In this document: in pieces, positions 24,062-33,311 of the stretch
Numbering within the stretch: the first letter of the stretch is position 1
How the letters are laid out: each line of letters opens with the position of its first letter
Assembly: GCA_046297695.1 (NCBI GenBank)
Contig: JBKBHF010000007.1
Coordinates: 48,188 to 112,187 of the forward strand
Length of the DNA stretch: 64,000 bases
Direction: 5' to 3'
Origin: Permianibacter sp046297695
GTDB lineage: Bacteria; Pseudomonadota; Gammaproteobacteria; Enterobacterales; Permianibacteraceae
Translations under genes and position numbers: made by a program
The notes under the pieces: model-generated
The model's input: only the letters and a program-made list of their open reading frames with translations
Databases searched by the model: none
Told to the model about the DNA's origin: nothing

Positions 24062-26071
24062 ATGCGGTCGTTGTTTACTCCTGCCATCGCCCTGATGAAC
24101 CGGCTGCGCTACAGCGCCAAGCTGTTGTTGGTCAGTGGCCTGTTCCTGTTGCCGCTGCTGCTGCTCGGTTATGGCTATCTGAGTGAAGTGGTCGGCCGGC
24201 AGAGCAAGACCGCACGCGAACTGCAGGCGCTGGCATTTGTGCCTGACTGGCTGCAGCTGCACCAGCGCTATGGTGATTTCATGGTGGCGGCGTATCGCTA
24301 CCGGGCGCTGCAGGACAGTGCCAGCCAGGCCGCGATGACCGCCGAGGCCGAGCGCCTGTTGCAGCAGTTGCAGACACTCGCGAGCCATGCGCAGGCGGAG
24401 CCGGCGCTTGCCGCTGCCGTTGCCGAAGCCGAGCAGGCATTTGCCGCGTTGCGGCAGCAGCCACAGGGTTCGGTGCGCGATGTCGCCGAGTTGTACAGCG
24501 TCTACGATCCGTTCGATGCCCAGCTCGATGCCTTGCTGCGGGTGCTGGCCGATACCAGTGGTCTGGTCAACGACCCGGCGCTGGAGACGTTCTATCTCGC
24601 CGATCTGCTGAACAAGCGGCTGCCGACCTTGCTGCGCAGCCAGCGCCGTTTGCGCAGCATCGGCGTTTACGCGCTCAGCCTGCCGACCATTGATTCCACC
24701 ACCTTCGATGCGCTGTCGCAGGAGCTCGACAAGCTCTACGCAAGTCGCGACAACCTGTTCGCCGCCGTGCGCGATGCCGTGAATGAGGACAACCTGCAGA
24801 ACGAGATGAATGCAGCCTTCGCCGCCTTCGAAGCCAGCCAGCTTTATCTGCAGGAGCAGGTGGTCGAAGCGGCCTCGGTGGAAATCAGCGCGGAGACGCT
24901 GGCTGGCATCATGGGCGAGCAGGTGGCGCAGGTCTATCAGTTTGCCGCCCGCGTGCAACAGCAGCTGCAGCACAGTCTGGAAGCGCGGTTGAGCAGCCAG
25001 CGTCAGCAACTGTGGCTGCTGCTGGGTGCAACGCTGTCGAGTTTGCTCGCAGTGGTGTACCTGTTTGTCGGGCTCAGTTTTTCCACCCAGCTGACGCTGG
25101 CGTCGTTCACCACGGCGACGCGCCGGTTTGCCGATGGCGAAACCCGCGTTCGCGCCGCGCAGCACACCCAGGACGAAATGGCCGATCTGGTGCGCAGCTT
25201 CAACGCGATGGCGGACAATGTCAGTGCCTTGGTCGAACAGGTGCAGTCGGTCGCCGAACAAGTCAACGGCCAGGCGCTGAGCGTCCGTCAGATCGCGGAA
25301 GCCACCGGCGCCGCCGTGCAGACCCAGCAGCACGAGCTGGAGCACATTCACCAGAACCTGACCGCGCTGGAGCAGGCGGCGGATCAGCAGACCCGCAACG
25401 CCGGTCTGGTCGCCGAATCCGTGCAGGCGTCCAGCGCGCGCAGCCAACAGGCCCGCGAGGTGGTCAACCGCGCCTTGCAAAGCAACGACAGTCTGGCGGG
25501 CGAATTGACCCAGGCGGAAGCGGTGATCGCCAAGCTGGCCGAACGCGGCAGCGCCATCAATGCCGTAGTGGTGGTGATCAAGGACATTGCCGAGCAAACC
25601 AATCTGCTTGCGCTCAATGCCGCCATCGAGGCGGCGCGTGCCGGCGAGCAGGGCCGCGGTTTCGCGGTGGTCGCCGATGAGGTGCGCAACCTCGCTACCC
25701 GCACGCAGACCTCGACCAAACAGATCCAGGACACCATCAGCGAATTGCTGACCGGAATTGAAGCGGCGGTCCGCACGATCGAACGCAGTCATGAACGTGC
25801 CCAGGCGGCGCAGCAGGACGCGCACCGGGTCGATGAAGCGCTGCAGCAAATACGTGACACCGTGACCGTGATCGCCGAACACAATGCGGCCAATCTGCAA
25901 TCGGCCGAGCAGCAGACGCACCATGCCCATCAACTGGTCGGCCGCTTTCAACAGGTGCTGAGCGGCAGCCATGCCGTCGCCAGTCAGGCCGATCAGACCG
26001 TGCACGCCAGCATCGCGATGGCGGAGCTGGCCGAACGACTGCGGCAACAGCTGGCGCGTTTCAAGGCATGA
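24062..26071 (+). CDS. Methyl-accepting chemotaxis protein
   Basis: 669 residues: TM1 about 21-41, a helical periplasmic domain about 45-310, TM2 about 315-340 (LWLLLGATLSSLLAVVYLFVG), HAMP about 340-395, and a cytoplasmic signalling coiled coil. The CheA/CheW-binding hairpin contains IAEQTNLLALNAAIEAARAG and ends FAVVADEVRNLATRT. The ligand is unknown; the periplasmic domain resembles a four-helix bundle. Its stop overlaps the start of the next gene by 4 nt (ATGA), so receptor and cyclase are probably made together. No che genes are nearby. Confidence 0.92.
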   Translation: MRSLFTPAIALMNRLRYSAKLLLVSGLFLLPLLLLGYGYLSEVVGRQSKTARELQALAFVPDWLQLHQRYGDFMVAAYRYRALQDSASQAAMTAEAERLLQQLQTLASHAQAEPALAAAVAEAEQAFAALRQQPQGSVRDVAELYSVYDPFDAQLDALLRVLADTSGLVNDPALETFYLADLLNKRLPTLLRSQRRLRSIGVYALSLPTIDSTTFDALSQELDKLYASRDNLFAAVRDAVNEDNLQNEMNAAFAAFEASQLYLQEQVVEAASVEISAETLAGIMGEQVAQVYQFAARVQQQLQHSLEARLSSQRQQLWLLLGATLSSLLAVVYLFVGLSFSTQLTLASFTTATRRFADGETRVRAAQHTQDEMADLVRSFNAMADNVSALVEQVQSVAEQVNGQALSVRQIAEATGAAVQTQQHELEHIHQNLTALEQAADQQTRNAGLVAESVQASSARSQQAREVVNRALQSNDSLAGELTQAEAVIAKLAERGSAINAVVVVIKDIAEQTNLLALNAAIEAARAGEQGRGFAVVADEVRNLATRTQTSTKQIQDTISELLTGIEAAVRTIERSHERAQAAQQDAHRVDEALQQIRDTVTVIAEHNAANLQSAEQQTHHAHQLVGRFQQVLSGSHAVASQADQTVHASIAMAELAERLRQQLARFKA

Positions 26072-26976
26072 CGGGCGCGGCGCATGCGGTGATGCTGTTT
26101 GCCGATCTGGTCGGCAGCACCGCGCTGTACGAACGGCTCGGCAATGCTGCGGCCCGCGCGGTCGTGGCCCGCTCGCTAAGCGAACTGGCGGCTTGCGTGC
26201 AGGATCACCGCGGCCAGGTCATCAAGCACATCGGCGATGCCGTGATGGCGAGCTTCGCCGAACCATCGGCCGCCATCGACGCCGCACGCGCCATGCAGGC
26301 AGGTGCGCAACTGTTGTCGGCGACGTTCTCGGAAACCATCGCGTTCCGGATCGGGCTTGCCTGGGGCCCGGTGCTGATCAGCGACAACGATGTGTTCGGC
26401 GACACCGTCAATGTAGCCGCGCGCCTTGCCGATCTCGCCAAGGCCGGCAAGATCTATCTGAATGAAGCCTTGTACCTGGCGCTGCCCGAGCCGCAACAGG
26501 ATGCCGTGCGCCTGGTCGACATCGCCAGCGTCAAAGGCAAGAGCGAGTTGCAGCACCTGTATGAATTCATCTGGGAAAGCCGTGACGTCACCTTGCTCAG
26601 TCACAGCAGCGTCAACCAGATGCGGCGCGCCATCACGGTGCGGTTGCAGCTCGTTCATCAGCAACACCGCTGGTTGCTGGAGTCGACCCAGCTGCCGTAT
26701 CTGATCGGCCGCGCCGAGCAGTGCCAGCTGCAACTGCCGTCGCCGCTGGTGTCGCGCCAGCATGCCCGCATCGAGCTGCGTCGCGGCCTGCTCTATCTGG
26801 TCGATCACAGCACCAATGGCAGCTGGTTGCGCCGGCCGGGCCATGCACCGCTGTTCCTGCACAATGAACACTGCCTGCTTGATGGCGAAGGTGAAATCAG
26901 CCTTGGTGATCGGGAATTCCAACAGCCACCGCTGTGCCTGCATTACCGGGAAGTGCTGCCCGGCGAAAAGCCGTGA
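26068..26976 (+). CDS. Class III nucleotidyl cyclase with C-terminal FHA domain
   Basis: 302 residues. The cyclase catalytic domain (about 1-175) has both metal aspartates in FADLVGST and HIGDAVMASF, and the transition-state Asn/Arg in FGDTVNVAARL. The FHA domain (about 195-285) has LIGRAEQCQL, the phosphothreonine-binding SRQHARIEL and DHSTNGSW. It has no membrane segment. Product is presumably cAMP. The ATGA overlap with the chemoreceptor gene suggests the two act in one pathway, with the FHA domain reading a phosphorylated partner. That link is inferred from gene order. Confidence 0.88.
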   Translation: MTGAAHAVMLFADLVGSTALYERLGNAAARAVVARSLSELAACVQDHRGQVIKHIGDAVMASFAEPSAAIDAARAMQAGAQLLSATFSETIAFRIGLAWGPVLISDNDVFGDTVNVAARLADLAKAGKIYLNEALYLALPEPQQDAVRLVDIASVKGKSELQHLYEFIWESRDVTLLSHSSVNQMRRAITVRLQLVHQQHRWLLESTQLPYLIGRAEQCQLQLPSPLVSRQHARIELRRGLLYLVDHSTNGSWLRRPGHAPLFLHNEHCLLDGEGEISLGDREFQQPPLCLHYREVLPGEKP

Positions 26977-27049
26977 CCGTCTGACCGCGGCCGATTGGCA
27001 ACGCCCGGGTGACCGGTTAACGTAGCCGGCATCGCGCCCGAACGGAGTC

Positions 27050-27466
27050 ATGCCGATCATGCAACTGCAAACGATCCTGAAATCCATCACCCGTTTCACT
27101 TGGAAAGCCGTATTGGTTTTGCTGCTTCTGTTCGGTTTGTATACCTGGCTCGTGCTGTCCTGGAGCTATTCGCAGGGAGAGCGCGCCGGTTATGTCCAGA
27201 AGCTGTCGGAAAAAGGCTGGTTGTGCAAAACCTGGGAAGGCGAGCTGGCGATGATCAATGTGCCTGGCACGCTGACCGAGAAATTCGCCTTCACGGTGCG
27301 CGATGAAGCCACCGTTGAAAAGATCAACCGGTCGCTCGGCAAGCGCGTTGCGCTGATCTATGAGCAGCATGTCGGCATACCGAGCAGCTGCTTTGGCGAG
27401 ACCGGCTATTTCGTGACCGACGTGCGCGAAGTGCAGCTCGAAGCGCCGGCCGCGCCGGCGCAATGA
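27050..27466 (+). CDS. Conserved hypothetical membrane-anchored protein
   Basis: 138 residues: short cytoplasmic N-terminus, one helix (about 18-40, AVLVLLLLFGLYTWLVLSW), then a periplasmic domain with two cysteines (KGWLCKTWEGELAM and GIPSSCFGETGYF) and a Pro/Ala tail. Similar short proteins occur in many gammaproteobacteria without known function. GGAG lies 2 nt before ATG 27050 and 11 nt before ATG 27059, so the start is uncertain by three residues. It is convergent with cysQ; an 8-bp dyad (27491-27516) lies between them. Confidence 0.75.
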   Translation: MPIMQLQTILKSITRFTWKAVLVLLLLFGLYTWLVLSWSYSQGERAGYVQKLSEKGWLCKTWEGELAMINVPGTLTEKFAFTVRDEATVEKINRSLGKRVALIYEQHVGIPSSCFGETGYFVTDVREVQLEAPAAPAQ

Positions 27467-27563
27467 CGGTACCAGCCAGGAAGCCGATCACGCACTGTGC
27501 GGTTCCAGACAGTGCGTTCGCCTCCGACGGCAGCGGAATGACGCCCATTTCAGGCGGACGGGT

Positions 27564-28373
27564 TCAAACAGACAGATTCAGCTTGTGCCGCCAGCGCTCG
27601 CTGTCGCGGCCGAACACCAGGAAATCCGGATTCAGCACGCTGTCGCGGGTGTTGTAACGGAACGGTTTCAGATCGAGCCCGAGCAGCGCACCACCGGCGC
27701 ATTCGACCACGCACTGGCCGGCGGCGGTATCCCATTCCGAAGTCGGGCCCATGCGCGGGTACAGATCGGCGTCGCCTTCGGCGACCATGCAGATCTTCAA
27801 GGCGCTGCCGCGGTTGTCGAGGGTGTGCGGCAGTTGCGCCAACAGCCTCTCGAGTTTGTCCAGGCCATGACGGCGGCTGCCGACGGCGCGCAGCGGTTTG
27901 CCGCCATCGGCATCAAAGCTGCGACAGTGGATCGGCTCCAGCGTGCCGCCGGCACGCTGCCGAAAGGCACCGACGCCGCGTTCTGCAACATAAAGCCAAT
28001 CCAGCGCCGGCGCGTAGACAATGCCGAACACCGGTTGCTGCTGATCGATCAACGCAATATTGACCGTGAACTCGTCATTGCGGGCGATGAATTCCTTGGT
28101 GCCGTCGAGCGGGTCGACCAGCCAGTAACGTGACCAGTGCTGCCGTTCGGCAAACGGAATGTCGGCATTTTCTTCCGACAGCACCGGCAAACCGGTGGCG
28201 CGCAGGCCGGCATCGATGACGCGGTGGCTGGCCATGTCGGCCTGGGTCAGCGGCGAGCCGTCGCCCTTGATCTCGACCTCGGTGGTCAGGTGTCGGTACA
28301 CGTGCAGAATGGCGTCGCCGGCTTGGCGGGCGAGGGCGATCATGGCGTGCGCTTGCGCGGATAACATGGGCAT
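27564..28373 (-). CDS. cysQ: 3'(2'),5'-bisphosphate nucleotidase CysQ
   Basis: 269 residues, an inositol-monophosphatase-fold enzyme that removes PAP, the by-product of sulfate assimilation. The metal-binding motifs are PVLSEENADI, WLVDPLDGTKEFI and the C-terminal TSEWDTAAGQ. Length is standard. It is the last gene of the minus-strand block and starts 3 nt after the nudE stop, so translation is probably coupled. The gsp-...-nudE-cysQ neighbourhood recurs in other gammaproteobacteria. Confidence 0.92.
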   Translation of the reverse strand: MPMLSAQAHAMIALARQAGDAILHVYRHLTTEVEIKGDGSPLTQADMASHRVIDAGLRATGLPVLSEENADIPFAERQHWSRYWLVDPLDGTKEFIARNDEFTVNIALIDQQQPVFGIVYAPALDWLYVAERGVGAFRQRAGGTLEPIHCRSFDADGGKPLRAVGSRRHGLDKLERLLAQLPHTLDNRGSALKICMVAEGDADLYPRMGPTSEWDTAAGQCVVECAGGALLGLDLKPFRYNTRDSVLNPDFLVFGRDSERWRHKLNLSV

Positions 28374-28376
28374 TCC

Positions 28377-28937
28377 TTACAGTCGACCTTCGGCACGCAG
28401 TTTGTCGCGCACCAGCAACAAGGCGGCAATGGTCCGCGCTTCGCTGACATCGTCGCGGGCGAACAGGGCATCCAGTTCGTGCAGCGACCACGGCAGCACT
28501 TCGATTTCTTCCGGCTCGTCGCCTTGCAGCCGTTGTTCAAACAAGTCTTCTGCCAGCACCAGCTCCATCCGGTGATTCAGGTAGCCGGGCGCCAGCGTCA
28601 GTGTTTTCAGCCGGGTCAGTTTGCGGGCACCGAAACCCGCTTCTTCCATCAATTCGCGGTTGGCGGCCTGCTCCGGGGTTTCGCCAGCTTCCGACAGGCC
28701 TTTTGGCAACGCCAGTTCATAGCGCTCGGTGCCGGCGGCGTATTCGCGGGTCAGCAGCACGGTCTGATCATTGAGCAGCGGAATGATCATCACCGCCGGA
28801 CGACCACCGGAACGCAGCCGCTCGTAATGGCGCTCGACGCCATTGGCAAAACGCAGGTGCAGGGCCTCGACCCGGAACAAGCGGGTTTCCGCGGCGAGGT
28901 GCGCGGACAGGATTTCCGGTTTCTGACGCTCTTTCAT
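28377..28937 (-). CDS. nudE: ADP compounds hydrolase NudE (Nudix)
   Basis: 186 residues with a full Nudix box: GLSEAGETPEQAANRELMEE followed by AGF. Upstream LLTREYAAGTERYELALPKG is the usual substrate-side strand of ADP-ribose/NADH-type Nudix enzymes. It cleaves nucleoside diphosphate derivatives such as ADP-ribose, Ap3A and NADH. It sits between yrfG and cysQ, as in relatives, which supports the NudE identity over general ADP-ribose pyrophosphatases. Confidence 0.9.
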   Translation of the reverse strand: MKERQKPEILSAHLAAETRLFRVEALHLRFANGVERHYERLRSGGRPAVMIIPLLNDQTVLLTREYAAGTERYELALPKGLSEAGETPEQAANRELMEEAGFGARKLTRLKTLTLAPGYLNHRMELVLAEDLFEQRLQGDEPEEIEVLPWSLHELDALFARDDVSEARTIAALLLVRDKLRAEGRL

Positions 28938-28956
28938 CGCGGGTTCCTCGTCAGGC

Positions 28957-29631
28957 TCATGGCTGCATCAACACGCGGAAATCGCTGACCGCGATGAACT
29001 CGGCGGTGTCGCGGCTCGGCGCGGTGCTGTCCGGATTCGGAATCGCCAGTACCTGACCGACGCCATTGCGCACGGCGGCGCGCAGCACATCGAGGCTGTC
29101 ATCAATAAACAGGCAGCGCTCGAGTTGCAAATGACATTTGCGCGCCAGCGCGCTCCAGAAGCCGTCGTGTTCTTTGGCGTGGCCGTAATCATGCGACGAC
29201 ACCATCAGCTCGAAATGATCGCCGAGCGTGGTGTGGGCGAGTTTCAGTTCCAGTGATTTGCGGTGGGCATTGGTGGCGAGTATGCGCCGTTTGCCGCGCT
29301 GGCCGAGCCAGGCCAGCAATTCCAGTGCGTGTGGTCGCAACGCGATGCGTATGGTTTCTTCTTTTTTCAGTGCCTCGATATCGACACCGAGCTCGCGGCT
29401 CCAGAAATCGACGCAATACCAGTCGAGGCTGCCGCGCTTGGCCTGAAAGCGGGGATACAGTGCCGCTTTGGCGTCGGCGGTGCTGAAACCGTGCAGTTCG
29501 CCGTAACGTTTCGGCAGATGTTCGAGCCAGAAATGGTTGTCGAAGTGCAGATCGAGCAGGGTGCCGTCCATGTCGAACAGTACCGCTTCAATGGCGGACC
29601 AGTCGACCAGCGGCGCAGATGCGAGCGTCAT
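28957..29631 (-). CDS. yrfG: GMP/IMP 5'-nucleotidase YrfG (HAD superfamily)
   Basis: 224 residues. HAD motif I is VLFDMDGTLLDL (nucleophile and acid/base Asp), motif II is ILATNAH, and motif IV is CLFIDDSLDV. The cap region HFWLEHLPKRYGEL matches YrfG proteins. It dephosphorylates purine mononucleotides. In E. coli yrfG lies between nudE and hslR-hslO; here the gsp operon is inserted between yrfG and hslR. Confidence 0.9.
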   Translation of the reverse strand: MTLASAPLVDWSAIEAVLFDMDGTLLDLHFDNHFWLEHLPKRYGELHGFSTADAKAALYPRFQAKRGSLDWYCVDFWSRELGVDIEALKKEETIRIALRPHALELLAWLGQRGKRRILATNAHRKSLELKLAHTTLGDHFELMVSSHDYGHAKEHDGFWSALARKCHLQLERCLFIDDSLDVLRAAVRNGVGQVLAIPNPDSTAPSRDTAEFIAVSDFRVLMQP

Positions 29632-29666
29632 GGGAGTCCTGTCTGTGCCGGAGCCTGAGCCGGCGT

Positions 29667-30419
29667 TCAGCGGGCGAACGACTGCTGCCAGCGGATGCGG
29701 TAGCGATCGCCATCGGGTCGGCCAATCACCCGGAAGAACCGATCCAGTTCCTCCGGCAGATCGGAGCGGACACTGCCTTCGAGCTCAAGCCCGTTAGGGC
29801 TGACATGAAAACGGCCGTTCAAACCGAGCACGCCATCAATGTCGGTGATGTCGCCATTGATACCACCCTCACCATCGCTGCCAAAATCAACGGCGTAAGC
29901 GCCGAGCCGAGGCTGACCGAGCGGGGTTCTCACTTGCGCTTGCAACCAGATCAGTCGGCCTTGCAGTCGTTCGATACGGCCATCGGCATAGGCGAGATCC
30001 GCCAGCTGCAGTTGCAGGTCACCGGCAAAACCAACACCCGGTATGCGCACCAGCGGTTGCAGCGCTTGCGCCGACAGCTGTACCGACACGTCGCTGGCGC
30101 TGATCGCACCGGAGAGGCTGGCCAGCAGCGCGCCGCTGCCTTGCTGGGCGGTGCCGGCGCCGAATTCGAAGCGCACGGCCGCCTGGCCGAGCAGCAGCCG
30201 CCACGGCGACAGCTGCCATTGCAGCTGCTCGATCGTGCTGTCACCGAAACGCAGCAGCGCCGCTTCGCCACGCCAGAAGCTGCCTTGCACGCCACTGAAT
30301 GCCAGCGCCGGGACAAACTGGCTGGCGGTGCGGGTCAGCAAGGTGGCCGGCGCCGTCACCAGCAACATCAGGACAAACGTCAGCACGAGGCCGACGGCCC
30401 ATAGCAGTTTGCGTTTCAC
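29667..30419 (-). CDS. gspN: Type II secretion system protein N
   Basis: 250 residues: an N-terminal membrane helix (about 5-27, LLWAVGLVLTFVLMLLVTAPA), then a periplasmic beta-rich domain with GVQGSFWRGEAALLRFG and the LSPWRLLLGQ motif typical of GspN. It is an accessory inner-membrane component that is absent from some type II systems. It is the last gsp gene, 30 bp after gspM and followed by yrfG. Confidence 0.85.
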   Translation of the reverse strand: MKRKLLWAVGLVLTFVLMLLVTAPATLLTRTASQFVPALAFSGVQGSFWRGEAALLRFGDSTIEQLQWQLSPWRLLLGQAAVRFEFGAGTAQQGSGALLASLSGAISASDVSVQLSAQALQPLVRIPGVGFAGDLQLQLADLAYADGRIERLQGRLIWLQAQVRTPLGQPRLGAYAVDFGSDGEGGINGDITDIDGVLGLNGRFHVSPNGLELEGSVRSDLPEELDRFFRVIGRPDGDRYRIRWQQSFAR

Positions 30420-30449
30420 TCAGAACTCACTTTGCTCAGGACCGCGCCA

Positions 30450-30959
30450 TCAGGCGCCGTCACGGACTTTCACTTGCAGTTTGACCACGCCGCTGGCTTT
30501 GCCGGCGCTCAGGTTCAGCGAGGCGATCTGGATGCCATAACCGGTTTCCAGTTGATGCAACCAGCGCAGACAATCCTCGAAGCTGGCTTCTTCCAGCCAG
30601 ATCTGCATCTCGTTATCGCCTTTCGGCTGCAGCCGCGACACCACCAGATTGAATTCCGGTGCGGTATCGGAAATCAGCTGATTGAGCCGGCGACCGGCGC
30701 GATCCTGCTTGCCACTGCTGGCACCGCGGCTGGCCAGTACGCGCGCGACATTTTCCTGCATGGTGGCGAGCGCGGCTTCCTGTTCAATCACCTCGGCGGT
30801 CAGCGTTTGCCGGGCCCGTTGCAACGGAAACACCAGGGCGAAATAGAGCAGCGCCGGCACCAGCACGATGGCGAGCAGTTTCAGCGCCCGTTGGTCCTGG
30901 GCAGGCCGCGCCTGATACCAAGTCAGACATTTCTGCTTCAGTTCGATCAGCGCACTCAT
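30450..30959 (-). CDS. gspM: Type II secretion system protein M
   Basis: 169 residues: a short cytoplasmic N-terminus with WYQARPAQDQRALK, one TM (about 28-46), a coiled-coil linker and a small C-terminal ferredoxin-like periplasmic domain (FEDCLRWLHQLETGYGIQI). GspM stabilises GspL in the inner-membrane platform. Its ATG overlaps the gspL stop by 4 nt. Confidence 0.88.
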   Translation of the reverse strand: MSALIELKQKCLTWYQARPAQDQRALKLLAIVLVPALLYFALVFPLQRARQTLTAEVIEQEAALATMQENVARVLASRGASSGKQDRAGRRLNQLISDTAPEFNLVVSRLQPKGDNEMQIWLEEASFEDCLRWLHQLETGYGIQIASLNLSAGKASGVVKLQVKVRDGA

Positions 30960-32155
30960 TTCTTGTCTCCTGCGCCGGCGCGCTTGAGCACCATGCGGCC
31001 GGTGTAGCCGCCGCTGCCGGCGCTGGCCTGACCGAGATCGGTCTGGAAGCCCATTTGTTGAAACCGGTTGTCGAGGGCATTCAGCGCCGACAGATCGCGC
31101 GCGCTCAGATCGAGCCGCAGCTCGGCGCTGCCGGCTTCATAACCCATGCCGCGCAAGGAAATGCCGTCGGTTTGTTGCAATACCGGCGCGACTTCGGCCA
31201 GCAGACGGGTGAAGCCGCCAGCGCCAGCGCTGCCCAATTGCTTGATGTAGCCATTCATGCTGCGGATCGGATAGGCCGTGTTGGCCTGATCCGGAAACGC
31301 TTCGGCGAAACTGCTGCGTATGGCGCCATCGAGTGCACCGACGCGCTGTTTCAGCAGCGCCCAATCGGTGATGGCATAGGCGTACTGCGCCAGCACCGCA
31401 ATGCCGACGACAACGGCGACTTTGCGCCACTGCTGCCAGTGACTGTGCCAGGCCGTGCGCGGTGCGTAATCGCCCTGCAGCAAGGACAGCACACCGCGCT
31501 GTGCCTGCTGGGCGAGCCAGGCCATTGCCGATTCAATGTCTTCGCGCTGATGCGGGTGTTGCAATGTCAGCGTGCTGTCGGCGCTGTACAGTTGCACCGG
31601 CTTGTCACCGGCGAGCAGCGGCAGCAGCGTGTCCAGATCGCGCCGTGCCAAGGCTTGGGCGCTGCCATCAGGCAGTCGCAGCAAGGCGTCTCCTGTCATG
31701 ACCAGCACGGTGACGGCTTCACTCTCGGGCAGACAGAGCGCATCGAGTGTCAGTTCGGTGGCGACCAGACCGTGTTCGCGCAGCTGCGCGAGCAGCGTTT
31801 GCAGATGCCGGTGTTCGACTGCGAGCACCTGTTGCTCGTCGCCGTCGAGCGCACGGCCGGGCACGATGTGCAAATCGTCGATACTGCCGGCCAGTTGATC
31901 TTCCAGCAGATACGGCAGCACCTGGGCCAGATGCTTGCGCTGCTTCGCCGGCACTTGCACGCGAGTGACCAGCGCCAGACTGACCGGCAACAACACGGTC
32001 AACGCTTTGCCTTGCGCCTGGCTGGCGAGCTGGCCGAGATCCTCCGGCCAGCGCAGCGATGCCGAAGCCAGTACCCGGCCGTCGGCAGCGAGCTCGACCC
32101 ACTCGGCGACATGGTCGCCGGCGGCCGGTGGCCGCAAATACAAAGCGCTGGTCAT
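30956..32155 (-). CDS. gspL: Type II secretion system protein L
   Basis: 399 residues. The cytoplasmic actin-like domain (about 1-235) contains LLPVSLALVTRVQVPAKQRK and QVLPYLLEDQLAGSIDDLH, the region that recruits the ATPase GspE. A TM helix (about 248-268, VAVVVGIAVLAQYAYAI) and a ferredoxin-like periplasmic domain follow. It overlaps gspM by 4 nt and starts 67 bp after the gspK stop, the largest gap in this part of the operon. Confidence 0.9.
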   Translation of the reverse strand: MTSALYLRPPAAGDHVAEWVELAADGRVLASASLRWPEDLGQLASQAQGKALTVLLPVSLALVTRVQVPAKQRKHLAQVLPYLLEDQLAGSIDDLHIVPGRALDGDEQQVLAVEHRHLQTLLAQLREHGLVATELTLDALCLPESEAVTVLVMTGDALLRLPDGSAQALARRDLDTLLPLLAGDKPVQLYSADSTLTLQHPHQREDIESAMAWLAQQAQRGVLSLLQGDYAPRTAWHSHWQQWRKVAVVVGIAVLAQYAYAITDWALLKQRVGALDGAIRSSFAEAFPDQANTAYPIRSMNGYIKQLGSAGAGGFTRLLAEVAPVLQQTDGISLRGMGYEAGSAELRLDLSARDLSALNALDNRFQQMGFQTDLGQASAGSGGYTGRMVLKRAGAGDKK

Positions 32156-32222
32156 GGTGCTCGGATCCTCTTGATCATGACGTCATGGCACGCATGTTCG
32201 CGTGCCGGGCCAATACCGGTGT

Positions 32223-33311
32223 TCACTCTTCGGCAAACGCGCGGCTGACTGGCGTGAAACTGTTGTCCTGTTGTTGTTTCAATACCGATTCTACACGGGC
32301 CCGACCGCGCCCCACTACCGCTTGCGCACGCAGCAGGAAATAGTCGGAACCGGTAGCGATGCGGCCCTTGGCTTTCGGATTTTCTTTCGCTTCTGCCGGC
32401 ATCCCATTTGCCGTCCAGAACGCGTCTATGTCCTTGAAGCCGGTTTTCGGCCGGCTCTGCAACACCTGCCGTGCCGCTTCCACGGTAAGGCCTTCAGTGA
32501 CCGCAACGAGCAACTCGGCTTTCTCAGCCGGCAGGGTGTTGACGTTGAGTTTGGTGTATCGGGTGTCGGGCAAGGCGCACAGATACGGTCGCACTTTCTG
32601 GTAAATCTCTGGCGTGAAACCGCGAATGGTGCGCAACTCGCTGATTGCGCCGAGTGGACCATTGCCGGTGCGATACGGAATTTGCAAACCCTGGTAGTCG
32701 TAATCTTCGGCGCCGTCACTGCCAAACGGTTCGCTGTCCTCGTCGATCCAGTCGACGACGGCGGCAGCGAGTGCCTGCGGCGAGGTTTCTTCGTTGGGCA
32801 CCAGCTGCTCAAACAAGCGCACCAAAATCTGCACGCCGGGCGGTGTCTGCGCGTTCGGGTCCTGCGGGTTCAGCGGCTTGTTCGGATCTAGTCCTTTGCC
32901 GCCGTCCTCACCGCCGCCACCCGGGCCGTCTTTTTTGCCGGCGGCCAGCAGCGCATTCAGATTGAAGCAGGTGCTCAGGTCTTCAAGCTTGCCGCGCAGC
33001 TCGCCACCTTCGACCGGGAAGAAAAACGGTGTCTTGGCCCAGGCCTGATCGAGATGCACGCGCTTGTCGTCGCGTTTCAGTGCCTCATACAGATTGGCGG
33101 CCGCCAGTGCTTCGGCACCGCGCACATACTGCCAGGCCTGATCGGTTTGCAGAATGTTGGCGGAGCGGCGCTCATTCAGCAGCAGCTGGCTGTTGATCTG
33201 GGTGGCGATCAAGGTCACCAGCGCGACGATCACGAGGATGACGATCAACACCACGCCGCGTTGCCGCGCCGGCGCGGCCGACAGCTGGGCGCGCCGTTCA
33301 GAGCAGAACAC
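32223..33311 (-). CDS. gspK: Type II secretion minor pseudopilin GspK
   Basis: About 362 residues, from a GTG at 33311 (GAGGT 5 nt before it); a TTG at 33326 would add five residues. The prepilin site is RQRG|VVLIVILVIVALVTLIA, with Val instead of Phe at +1 and no Glu at +5, as usual for GspK. The large globular domain has PQALAAAVVDWIDEDSEPFG. A Gly/Lys-rich low-complexity loop (KKDGPGGGGEDGGKG) lies at about residues 124-140. GspK caps the I-J-K tip of the pseudopilus. It overlaps gspJ by 14 nt. Confidence 0.9.
   Translation of the reverse strand: MFCSERRAQLSAAPARQRGVVLIVILVIVALVTLIATQINSQLLLNERRSANILQTDQAWQYVRGAEALAAANLYEALKRDDKRVHLDQAWAKTPFFFPVEGGELRGKLEDLSTCFNLNALLAAGKKDGPGGGGEDGGKGLDPNKPLNPQDPNAQTPPGVQILVRLFEQLVPNEETSPQALAAAVVDWIDEDSEPFGSDGAEDYDYQGLQIPYRTGNGPLGAISELRTIRGFTPEIYQKVRPYLCALPDTRYTKLNVNTLPAEKAELLVAVTEGLTVEAARQVLQSRPKTGFKDIDAFWTANGMPAEAKENPKAKGRIATGSDYFLLRAQAVVGRGRARVESVLKQQQDNSFTPVSRAFAEE

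Noticed and set aside
23885..26047. A 720-codon open frame opposite the chemoreceptor
   Set aside because: It is antisense to an unambiguous MCP with conserved signalling hairpin; the composition is that of a shadow frame.
27491..27516. Dyad CGCACTGT/ACAGTGCG as a terminator between convergent genes
   Set aside because: The 8-bp arms with a 10-nt loop have no T-run, so evidence is too thin to list as a terminator.
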